Shown piece after piece: positions 1 to 5,595 of a stretch of 5,692 nt of DNA. The DNA comes from Anammoximicrobium sp032229885 (GTDB taxonomy: Bacteria; Planctomycetota; Planctomycetia; Pirellulales; Pirellulaceae), in assembly GCA_032229885.1 (NCBI GenBank), contig JAVYAJ010000380.1, positions 1 to 5,692 on the forward strand. The letters are read 5' to 3'. Every line of letters starts with the position of its first letter. Position 1 is the stretch's first letter. Under the pieces are notes generated by a model, which was not told the origin of the DNA, did no database searches, and worked only from the letters and a program-made list of their open reading frames with translations. The position numbers and the translations under genes were made by a program.

Positions 1-91
1 CTCGAGGGCGGCGTATGCGCCGCGTATCGAACCGGGCGCCTCGCCGCATGACCTACCCTTCACCCACGACACTCAGCTTTCATTCGCCATT

Positions 92-865
92 ATGAATCGC
101 TTACAACGCTTGGCCTCAGTGCCTGTGTCGACACGTCCTGTCGCTCCTCGGCTGGATCGCACAAGGCCCCCGGGGCCGCCTTCCGGAAGTCCGTTTTGCA
201 CGACGTTCGTGCCGCATCACTACGAGCCGAATTACGCGTACCCGCTATTGGTCTGGTTGCATGGCCCCGGCGACGACGAGCGGCAACTGCGGCGGATCAT
301 TCCGTACGTCAGCCTGCAGAACTACGTGGCCGTCTGCCCCCGCGGGTGCAGTCCGCCGCTGCCGGACGAAGTCGGCTATCGATGGAGTCAGACCGCGGCC
401 GCGATCGACGCGGCCGAGCAGCGCGTTTTCGATGCGATCGACGCCGTCAGTGAGCGCTATCGCATTCGAAACGAACACGTATTTCTGGTCGGGTTTCAAT
501 GCGGCGGAACGATGGCATTGCGTCTGGCGCTGCGGCATCCCGCGCGGTTTGCCGGCGTCGCCTCGCTGGGCGGCGCATTCCCCGAGGGCGCGGCCCCGCT
601 GGCTCGGCTGCGGCATCTCCGCCGCTTGCCGATCCTGATTGCGCAGGGCCGTGACTCCTTGGAATATCCGCTGCGTCAGGGGTGCGACGAATTGCGCCTG
701 TTTCACGCGGCCAGCCTGCACGTCTCGATCCGGCAGTATCCGGTCGCCGACGACCTGACAACCGTCATGCTGGCCGACCTGAACACCTGGATGATGGAGC
801 AGATCACAGGCGTCAGCCAAGAGCCGAACGAGGATCGGTTCGGCTCTCCGGACAGCAGAAACTGA
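92..865 (+). CDS. Alpha/beta-hydrolase (phospholipase/carboxylesterase-like) protein, probably catalytically inactive
   Basis: 257 residues. The fold is recognisable from a strand plus oxyanion-hole-like LVWLHGPGDDE (residues 53-63), VAVCPRG (79-85), a nucleophile-elbow region VFLVGFQCGGTMALRLAL (130-147) and a late strand LPILIAQGRDS (179-189). This is the layout of the COG0400 carboxylesterase/phospholipase family, normally about 200-230 residues. In that family the elbow is G-F-S-Q-G-G; here it is G-F-Q-C-G-G, so Gln136 occupies the Ser position with Cys137 beside it. The Asp position after 'QG' reads R-D-S (Asp188 displaced by one), and the usual 'YPGGH' His is Asp220 in YPVADD. All three catalytic residues therefore seem changed, so hydrolase activity is doubtful and a binding role is possible. 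There is no signal peptide. The start is the first ATG, but no clear ribosome site precedes it and the frame stays open back to base 2, so a start upstream of the window is possible. About 295 nt separate it from the next gene, so it is probably a separate unit. Confidence 0.8.
   Translation: MNRLQRLASVPVSTRPVAPRLDRTRPPGPPSGSPFCTTFVPHHYEPNYAYPLLVWLHGPGDDERQLRRIIPYVSLQNYVAVCPRGCSPPLPDEVGYRWSQTAAAIDAAEQRVFDAIDAVSERYRIRNEHVFLVGFQCGGTMALRLALRHPARFAGVASLGGAFPEGAAPLARLRHLRRLPILIAQGRDSLEYPLRQGCDELRLFHAASLHVSIRQYPVADDLTTVMLADLNTWMMEQITGVSQEPNEDRFGSPDSRN
820..847. repeat. Perfect 10-bp inverted repeat in the 3' end of the hydrolase-like gene
   Basis: AGAGCCGAAC (820-829) and GTTCGGCTCT (838-847) are exact reverse complements around an 8-nt loop. 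The element ends 15 nt before the stop codon and encodes the tail residues 243-252. No T-run follows, so it is not a standard intrinsic terminator. It could stabilise the mRNA 3' end or bind a protein. Confidence 0.6.
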
Positions 866-1037
866 ATCAGCGCCGCGTTGAACAGGATTCGCCGCGGCAG
901 GCCCGTCCGATCGTCTTTGCCGACGGCCGGATGACGTCGCCTTGTTTCTGTTCGGATCGTCGCCGTGTTTGTGAAAGGGGCTCGTTCACGTCGAGCCCTG
1001 CCGAGTTGTCGCGCGGTGCGGGGTGGGAAAACACGCC

Positions 1038-1067
1038 TTGACACGGCTTGTCGATTTCGCGTACAAG
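1038..1067 (+). promoter_or_regulatory. Candidate sigma70-type promoter for the ATPase-domain/fliF unit
   Basis: A perfect -35 TTGACA (1038-1043) is followed after 18 nt by TACAAG (1062-1067, four of six consensus -10 positions). It lies about 95 nt before the ATG at 1161. The gap 866-1160 contains no convincing gene; the open frames through it are arginine-rich and match nothing I recognise. Planctomycete promoters often diverge from the E. coli consensus, so this is only a candidate. Confidence 0.4.
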
Positions 1068-1160
1068 GCGGCCAGCGTGCGGCCAACGCGGATCCAATCG
1101 TTGCCGGACACGGCTTTCGTGAACGGAGGTCAGGACGGCTTCTCGTAGCGAGGAACAATC

Positions 1161-1664
1161 ATGAGCAGTCTCGTGCCATTCCCGTCTCTGGCTGATCTGC
1201 CCGAGTTCGATGTCAGCGATCTCTTGCAGGAAGTCTGCGACGCGTTGGAGCTGGAAAGCCTGCGGAATCGCGTGCCGATCGAAGTCGACGCTCCGCCCTA
1301 CTGCATGATCCACGGAGATCGGCGGCAACTGCGAATGTTGCTGATTCGGCTGATCGGCAACGCGGTGGCGGCCAGTTCTCCCGGCAACCAGATTATCGTC
1401 ACGGCCTACAGCGAAGCGAGCGGCGTCGAGGTCGAGGTGGCGGACGACCGGGACGGCAGCGTCGAGCGGCTGATGACCGACGGTCTGGGGCCGATCCGGG
1501 GCGACGGCGAGCCGCGGGTGCTGGCATGGAGCGAAGTCCAGCGGATCGTCGCGGCCTGCGGCGCGCGGATTTCGCTGGTCGACTGTCCCGATGGCGGCAT
1601 TGCGATCACCGTTCACTTTCCTCATTGCACGGACGAAGACACCAGGACCAGGAAAGCCGCCTGA
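1161..1664 (+). CDS. Stand-alone degenerate HATPase_c (histidine-kinase ATPase-like) domain protein
   Basis: 167 residues, with an AGGA ribosome site (1151-1154) 6 nt before the ATG. Residues 17-50 resemble the linker after a kinase dimerisation domain (DVSDLLQEVCDALE). HGDRRQLRMLLIRLIGNA (51-68) is a clear N-box region, and VQRIVAACGARISLV (126-140) is the last helix and strand of the GHKL fold. No DHp domain or phospho-acceptor His is present. The nucleotide site is eroded. The first N-box Asn is Arg63, although Asn67 is kept. The G1 box D-x-G-x-G reads D95-D-R-D-G99. The G2 'GLGL' reads V-L-A-W (120-123), so the glycine lid is lost. ATP binding and kinase activity are therefore unlikely. 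fliF starts 23 nt after the stop, so co-transcription is expected. In related bacteria a kinase and an NtrC-type regulator accompany the first flagellar operon, and this may be a remnant or a repurposed binding domain. No membrane segments are visible. Confidence 0.72.
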   Translation: MSSLVPFPSLADLPEFDVSDLLQEVCDALELESLRNRVPIEVDAPPYCMIHGDRRQLRMLLIRLIGNAVAASSPGNQIIVTAYSEASGVEVEVADDRDGSVERLMTDGLGPIRGDGEPRVLAWSEVQRIVAACGARISLVDCPDGGIAITVHFPHCTDEDTRTRKAA

Positions 1665-1687
1665 CGCGCGTGTGCGGAGCCTGCCGG

Positions 1688-3124
1688 ATGGAATACTTCA
1701 CCAAGCTGGCCCAACACAGCGCCCAGCGGTATCGCGCATTGGCGCTGCCCCTGCGCGTCGCCTGTGGACTGCTGCTCGTCGTGGCGCTGACGGGCGCGTT
1801 GCTGTTGGGATCCGGCTGGCGGACGGGGCCGTACCAGCCGTTGTTCGAGGGTCGCGCGTTCTCGCTCCGCGAGCTGGCCAGGATGACGACCGCGTTCCAG
1901 GCGGCCGGGCTGCGCGACGCACGCCTGGTCGAAGGCCGAATCCTCGTTCCGCGAGCCCGGCTGGACGCCTATCTGGCGGCGTTAGACGTCGGGGACGCCC
2001 TGCCGGCCGACTTTGACGATTCGCTCGATCAAGCCGCCGCCGACAACAATCCGTTCATGTCGCGGCAACAGACGGAGCTGGGCCATCGCATTGCCGAGCA
2101 GAAAAAACTGGCCCGAATCCTCTCGGGGATGAGCGGCATCGAGACCGCCTCGGTCCAGTTTGCCCAGGTCAAGAAGCCGGGTTTCCCACCGGCGTGGGAC
2201 GTCCGCGCCGTCGCCGCCGTGCGGGCGGTGGGAAACCGCGAGCTGAGCTACGAGGAAATCGAAGCCGTGCGGGACACGGTGGCCGGCTTTGTCGCCGGAT
2301 TGGACCGCGCGCAGGTCACCATCGCGGATCTGAATGCCTGCCGCGCGTATCCGGGCGGAGACGATCCCGGCACGGCGGCTGCCGCCTATGCGGCTCGAAC
2401 CGAACAAGCTCGTCTGGAACAGACCTTCGCGGCAAAGATTCGCGACCGCCTGACGGCCTATCCCGGCGCGATCGTCGGGGTCCAAGTCCAGTTGGCGTCA
2501 TCGCCGACGGCCGAGGACGGCGACCGCGCAGTCTCGAGCCCGCGATTCGTCCCCGCCCTTGTGTCCGCCTCGATCGATCTGCCGCGCAGTGTTGTGCGGC
2601 GGGCGTGGCGCGACCCGTATGCGAGCGGGCGATGGCCGGTGGACCGCCAGACCATCCAGACGGTTGAAAACGATTTGCAGCAGTCCGTCGAGCAGGCGGT
2701 GCTGGCCTTGTTGCCGCCGCCGATGATCGACCTACAGGGACGCCCTCAAGTCGTCGTGACGACTTACGAAGATCCGCCCGCGCGGACCGAGACGGCTTGG
2801 ACGCGCGTGACCTCGCTGATCACAGGCTGGACGACGCGTTTCGGAGCCTGGCGAATCGGCGCCGTGCTGTGCGTCGTCGGCTTGTCGATCATCGGCACGC
2901 TGCTGGTGCTGCGTCGTCGATCGACGTCGCGCGCTCCCGTCGCGGCAACCGAATCCCGCGACCCGCTGGCCGACGACGGGCCGGCGACCATCGCGTTCAA
3001 CGTCCCTCTGGCGCGAACGCCGAGCGTCGAGCGAGAGATTCGCGCCGAAGTCCAACAGGCAATCTGCGACGACCCTCAGGCGGCCGCCGAAGCGCTGCAA
3101 CGCTGGCTCGGCAAGGTCGCCTGA
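1688..3124 (+). CDS. fliF: FliF-like flagellar M-ring (MS-ring) protein
   Basis: 478 residues, shorter than the usual ~530-570. A GGAG ribosome site (1676-1679) 8 nt upstream supports this ATG over the longer open frame. The order follows FliF: TM1 (about 22-42); RBM1 (about 48-105, including the strand ILVPRARLDAYLAAL); RBM2, the YscJ/FliF domain (about 125-215), with ELGHRIAEQKKLARILSGMSG, IETASVQFAQVKKPGF and a final VTIADLNA; RBM3/collar (about 238-360), with EQTFAAKIRDRL, VSASIDLP and LQQSVEQAVLALLPPP; TM2 (about 388-408); and a cytoplasmic tail. The tail DDPQAAAEALQRWLGKVA (461-478) matches the conserved FliF end that docks into the FliG N-domain. FliF oligomerises in the inner membrane as the base of the flagellum and the platform for its export apparatus. 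The RBM2 motif is divergent: canonical 'VESARVHL.LPE' reads IETASVQFAQVKK. It sits directly behind the ATPase-like gene with no flgB, flgC or fliE before it. Family assignment is firm; function in a real flagellum is uncertain. Confidence 0.88.
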   Translation: MEYFTKLAQHSAQRYRALALPLRVACGLLLVVALTGALLLGSGWRTGPYQPLFEGRAFSLRELARMTTAFQAAGLRDARLVEGRILVPRARLDAYLAALDVGDALPADFDDSLDQAAADNNPFMSRQQTELGHRIAEQKKLARILSGMSGIETASVQFAQVKKPGFPPAWDVRAVAAVRAVGNRELSYEEIEAVRDTVAGFVAGLDRAQVTIADLNACRAYPGGDDPGTAAAAYAARTEQARLEQTFAAKIRDRLTAYPGAIVGVQVQLASSPTAEDGDRAVSSPRFVPALVSASIDLPRSVVRRAWRDPYASGRWPVDRQTIQTVENDLQQSVEQAVLALLPPPMIDLQGRPQVVVTTYEDPPARTETAWTRVTSLITGWTTRFGAWRIGAVLCVVGLSIIGTLLVLRRRSTSRAPVAATESRDPLADDGPATIAFNVPLARTPSVEREIRAEVQQAICDDPQAAAEALQRWLGKVA

Positions 3125-3441
3125 GCGATGGCAGCCAGCGCGGAAGGCAGCCAGAAACGCCGCGCGGCAGGAACGGATCGACGTGCGCGGTGGCGGAGGC
3201 CGGCGCCGCGGCGGTCAGCGTCCGACACGGCGGCGCTGTGGCGAGTTGTCCGATCATAGTTTTGGGGTTGTCGCACTCGGGGGCGCACGGATTCCCGCAG
3301 CCTGATAATCGCGGCCACCTCCAATATTTAGCCTTGACGTCGCTCTAGTCTGCGTGTCCGTCGGATTTGGATGTCCGTCGGACAGACCCCAGCGATCCGC
3401 GTTACGTCTGCGTCTTGACTTTCCAGACATATCGAGAGCCG
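3125..3441 (+). other. 317-nt intergenic leader between fliF and fliG
   Basis: No convincing gene lies here. An ATG at 3128 opens a 43-codon frame rich in Arg and Ala with no ribosome site, and the long frame through it is a shadow continuing from inside fliF. The second half is more AT-rich. It contains GATAAT (3304-3309, five of six -10 positions but no good -35) and TTGACG (3334-3339, a possible -35 with no good -10). The size of the gap is unusual for fliF-fliG and suggests that fliG has its own control, or that a gene has been lost. Confidence 0.5.
3357..3382. promoter_or_regulatory. Paired TCCG-T-CGGA dyads upstream of fliG (candidate operator)
   Basis: The 9-nt perfect dyad TCCGTCGGA occurs at 3357-3365 and 3374-3382, centre to centre 17 bp. 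The second copy extends to an 11-nt dyad (3373-3383). A third identical 9-mer lies at 3464-3472 inside the first codons of fliG. The two upstream copies lie about 60-85 nt before the fliG ATG and downstream of the TTGACG at 3334. Spacing near two helical turns would suit a dimeric repressor or activator, but no regulator gene is visible and this is inference. Confidence 0.3.
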
Positions 3442-4443
3442 ATGAACACCTCGAGCGATGCGATCCGTCGGACGGCGATCCTGATCGACAGCCTGGATCC
3501 GCCGGCGGCGGAACTGCTACTCGACCAACTGCCGCCCGTGCTGGCAGCCCAATTGCGCGCCGCGGTGTTCGAGCTGGCTGATGTAGGGCCGGAGGAACGC
3601 GACCAGATTTTGTCCGAGTTCCTTCGGACCGGCGGCCTGGCGTCCGCGGAAACGGCGTGTATCGAACCCTGCCCTCCGGATCACTCGGCGGTAGACGCGA
3701 TCGCGGCGCATCCGCCGGATGCAAGTCAGGCGCAGGATGTCGAGGCGATCGCGATCGATGTGGCTGGCCCTGGCTCAGCGCACACCGTCGACACGGCTTG
3801 CCGCCCGGAGGATGAACACGCGCAGGCCATCTGCCGGGCGTTGACTCGACTGCCGCGCGAGCGCGCCGTCGACGTGTTGCGCCGGCTGACGCCGTGCCAG
3901 CAAGACGAAGTCCTGAGACGGCTCGCGCGATTGGACCCGAAGGCTCGCGAAATGGTCGGCACGTTGCGCGACGCCTTGGCGGCAGCCGGCGCTCCGGACG
4001 CCACGGATTATGCAGCCCGTGTGGCGCCAACCGAATACGGACGAACGGGCGCAATTTCCGAGGGCGGCAATGATCACCCGCGAACGAGAGACGCGCGCGG
4101 AGCCTGTCGTCATCCGACCGGTCCCGAGCCGCAGGCGTCGGTCGAGTTCGACGATCTCGTACGGCTGGACGACGTGGCGTTGGCGCGCGTCCTGGCGGAT
4201 GCGACGCCGGAAGTCGTGTTGCTGGCGCTGTCCGGCGCCCATCGCGACTTGCTCGATCGCATCACTTCGCATCTCCCGTCCTCGGCGGGCCGGACGCTGC
4301 GCCGCCAGCTCGAGACCCTCGGTCCGACGCGGCTGAGCGACATCGAGTCCGCGCAGCAGCGGCTGGCGGAACTAGCCGGGCGACTGGCTCGCAGCGGCCT
4401 GATCCGCTTGCCCGGCCGCCGACGCTTCACCATGGCGGCATGA
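3442..4443 (+). CDS. fliG: FliG-like rotor/C-ring protein lacking the torque residues
   Basis: 333 residues, almost the same length as E. coli FliG (331). The ATG at 3442 is chosen because residues 6-62 directly match the start of the FliG N-domain (AIRRTAILIDSLDPPAAELL, then PEERDQILSEF). An upstream TTG at 3367 would add 25 unrelated residues. The second half of the N-domain is replaced by an Ala/Asp-rich stretch (65-120). A FliG_M-like part follows (124-180), in which the FliM-binding EHPQR motif reads EHAQA (125-129), then a loose linker (187-234). The C-domain (235-323) is clear: FDDLVRLDD, LALSGAH, GPTRLSDIESAQQRL. Aligned without gaps to E. coli as I recall it, the charged torque residues become K264S, R281S, D288R and D289Q; only Arg297 is kept. 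FliG normally couples FliF to FliM and to the MotAB stators. Here FliF binding looks possible, while torque generation looks impaired. No fliH or fliI follows. The family call is strong. Confidence 0.85.
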   Translation: MNTSSDAIRRTAILIDSLDPPAAELLLDQLPPVLAAQLRAAVFELADVGPEERDQILSEFLRTGGLASAETACIEPCPPDHSAVDAIAAHPPDASQAQDVEAIAIDVAGPGSAHTVDTACRPEDEHAQAICRALTRLPRERAVDVLRRLTPCQQDEVLRRLARLDPKAREMVGTLRDALAAAGAPDATDYAARVAPTEYGRTGAISEGGNDHPRTRDARGACRHPTGPEPQASVEFDDLVRLDDVALARVLADATPEVVLLALSGAHRDLLDRITSHLPSSAGRTLRRQLETLGPTRLSDIESAQQRLAELAGRLARSGLIRLPGRRRFTMAA

Positions 4444-4484
4444 GGCGTGAGGCGGACGCGCGGACGAACTCGTTTGGATCCGAC

Positions 4485-4513
4485 TTGACGCAGGCTGCCG
4501 ATCCTGAGACACT
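4485..4513 (+). promoter_or_regulatory. Weak candidate promoter for the lipoprotein gene
   Basis: TTGACG (4485-4490, five of six -35 positions) is followed after 17 nt by GACACT (4508-4513, three of six -10 positions), about 85 nt before the ATG at 4599. It lies in the 155-nt gap after fliG. Co-transcription from fliG is an equally good explanation. Confidence 0.25.
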
Positions 4514-4598
4514 CCGCCCCGCGATTGGCCGGATCTCATTCGGCCGCCGCCGGGCTGAGCGTCGATCGATTCGATTCGTTGTCAAGATGGAGTTCATT

Positions 4599-5255
4599 AT
4601 GAGAGCCGTACGTCGCGTACTGTACCTGACCGTTTTCGCCTGCGGCGTCACCGGGTGCGGCGGGTCTTCATCAGGTCCGGCGGATGTTGCGAACTCGAAC
4701 CACGTGGGGCACGGCGACGGAGACTCGGTCACCGCGCAGATCGTGAAGTCCGGTTCCGCCAACGCAGCCTCGCCGGCGTCGTCCGGGCCCTCGGCGGTCG
4801 TCGCCGAGTTCTACGAAGCGTTGCGGCGGGGCAACGACGCGGTCATCGCTGGTCTATTGACGGACAAGGCTCGCGAAGAGACGCACAAGAGCGGGTTGGG
4901 CATCCAATCGCAAGCGTCCGAATCGCTGCAATACGAGATCAGCGAGACCGAGTACGTCAGCGACCAGATGGATGGAGCGCACGTGCGGACGACGTGGATG
5001 GAACCGAGTTCCGACGGGCAGATGACGGCCACCGAAGTGATCTGGGTATTGCGAAAAGAACGCGACGGGTGGAGGATCTCGGGGATGGCCACGCCGGTTG
5101 TCGAAGGCGAACTGCCGCTGCTGTTCAACTTCGAGGAGCCAGAGGACATGCTGCGGAAAAAAGAGTTCGTCGAACGCCAACTCGGTGAACAGGACGAAAC
5201 GCATGCCGAGGTCGCCGAAGCGCCGCCCTCGTCCGCTGCGCCGGAGATGCGATAG
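4599..5255 (+). CDS. Lipoprotein with predicted NTF2-like/DUF4878-type domain
   Basis: 218 residues. The chosen ATG has a GGAG ribosome site (4589-4592) 6 nt upstream and starts a textbook lipoprotein signal: MRAVRR, a hydrophobic core LYLTVFACG, then lipobox V-T-G-C with Cys20 as the lipidated residue. The frame is open back to an ATG overlapping the fliG stop (4440), but that start would bury the signal behind 53 basic, low-complexity residues. A Gly/Ser-rich tether (21-65) is followed by a compact domain (66-166). AVVAEFYEALRRGNDAVIAGLLTDKAREE (67-95) resembles the first helices of NTF2-like domains, and ATEVIWVLRKERDGWRISGM (144-163) resembles the final strands. A charged C-terminal part includes LPLLFNFEEPEDMLRKKEF (172-190). 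It is probably anchored in a membrane facing the periplasm. I recall similar lipoproteins as common in Pirellulales, but I know no function. It lies downstream of fliG and ahead of a strong terminator, so a link to the FliF ring is possible but unproven. Confidence 0.75.
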   Translation: MRAVRRVLYLTVFACGVTGCGGSSSGPADVANSNHVGHGDGDSVTAQIVKSGSANAASPASSGPSAVVAEFYEALRRGNDAVIAGLLTDKAREETHKSGLGIQSQASESLQYEISETEYVSDQMDGAHVRTTWMEPSSDGQMTATEVIWVLRKERDGWRISGMATPVVEGELPLLFNFEEPEDMLRKKEFVERQLGEQDETHAEVAEAPPSSAAPEMR

Positions 5256-5301
5256 CTCGGGGTTGCGCCGCACGCCGCACGATTCAAAAACACGACCGCC
5301 G

Positions 5302-5358
5302 ACACGAAACGCAAGCGAAACGCCCGTCGGGCGTTTTGGCTTGCGTTTCGTGTTTTTG
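5302..5358 (+). terminator. Strong hairpin terminator after the lipoprotein gene
   Basis: A 15-nt arm ACACGAAACGCAAGC (5302-5316) pairs with GCTTGCGTTTCGTGT (5339-5353). Inside it AAACGCCC (5318-5325) pairs with GGGCGTTT (5329-5336) around a 3-nt loop. The right arm ends in a T5 run (5353-5357). An extra upstream segment CAAAAACACGA (5285-5295) is an exact complement of 5348-5358, so it could compete for the same right arm; its A-run also makes the element T-rich on the other strand, suggesting bidirectional termination. It starts 46 nt after the lipoprotein stop and marks the 3' boundary of the fliF/fliG block. Confidence 0.8.
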
Positions 5359-5409
5359 GTAGACACTCGGCCCTGAGCTGCGTGGGCCGGATAGGACGGA
5401 TCAGGCAGA

Positions 5410-5595
5410 TAGAGTCTTAGTTCGTATCATACGCGCGCCGTGCGCGCATCTTGTACATTAGTCTGTACAGCACATTTTCTGGTTGCTGGCACTAACCCGA
5501 GTTAGAGTCTTCGTTCGTATCATGCGCGCACGGTGCGCGCATCTTGTACAGTGGCGTGTACAGTACACTTGTGGGTTGGTGGCACGTGACTGGGT
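5410..5595. repeat. Two tandem 93-bp direct repeats in non-coding DNA
   Basis: Unit 1 is 5410-5502 and unit 2 is 5503-5595. They align without any gap, and I count 73 of 93 identical bases, with 44 of the first 48. Each unit has in order TAGAGTCTT, GTTCGTATCAT, a GC-palindrome, CATCTTGTACA, a variable 6-mer, TGTACAG and GGTTG..TGGCAC. The most variable parts are the spacer between the two TGTACA boxes and the unit's end. Unit 2 ends in GGTTAG, after which similarity to a third unit stops. No gene fits here: 5359-5692 has only repeat-spanning frames. Possible roles are a protein-binding array, a structured RNA or a repeat-borne element. Confidence 0.75.
5522..5542. promoter_or_regulatory. Near-perfect palindrome within each 93-bp unit
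   Basis: In unit 2, ATGCGCGCAC (5522-5531) and GTGCGCGCAT (5533-5542) are exact reverse complements around a single central G. The same position in unit 1 (5429-5449) has the identical right arm and a left arm with two changes, one of which would still pair as G-U in RNA. Each palindrome is followed 2 nt later by a TGTACA-N6-TGTACA pair (5452-5469 and 5545-5562), and each box there is itself self-complementary. The density of symmetry fits operator or binding-site DNA, or hairpins in RNA. Confidence 0.5.

Noticed and set aside
8..23. GCGGCG-TATG-CGCCGC hairpin at the window start
   Set aside because: A short GC stem with no T-run, in GC-rich DNA; it could equally be coding sequence of an upstream gene or of the hydrolase N-terminus.
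1125..1130. GGAGGT, a strong Shine-Dalgarno-like site
   Set aside because: No start codon at proper distance, and a stop codon follows in a nearby frame. The AGGA at 1151-1154 serves the ATG at 1161.
867..1625. 252-codon open frame on the - strand across the gap and the ATPase-domain gene
   Set aside because: No recognisable domain, an antisense overlap with a real domain, and composition typical of a shadow frame.
1526..1687. 54-residue N-terminal extension of FliF
   Set aside because: It overlaps the end of the ATPase-domain gene in another frame and shows no FliF similarity. The ATG at 1688 has a well-spaced GGAG.
3254..4054. 266-codon open frame on the - strand opposite fliG
   Set aside because: It is an Arg/Pro-rich shadow of GC-rich coding DNA, and the + strand frame is a recognisable FliG.
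4440..4598. ATGA overlap of the fliG stop with an ATG that would extend the lipoprotein by 53 residues
   Set aside because: The extension is basic and low-complexity and would bury the lipoprotein signal. The ATG at 4599 has its own GGAG ribosome site and a clean lipobox.
5410..5595. CRISPR array
   Set aside because: Only two units, 93 bp long and adjacent, without repeat-spacer structure, and no cas genes.
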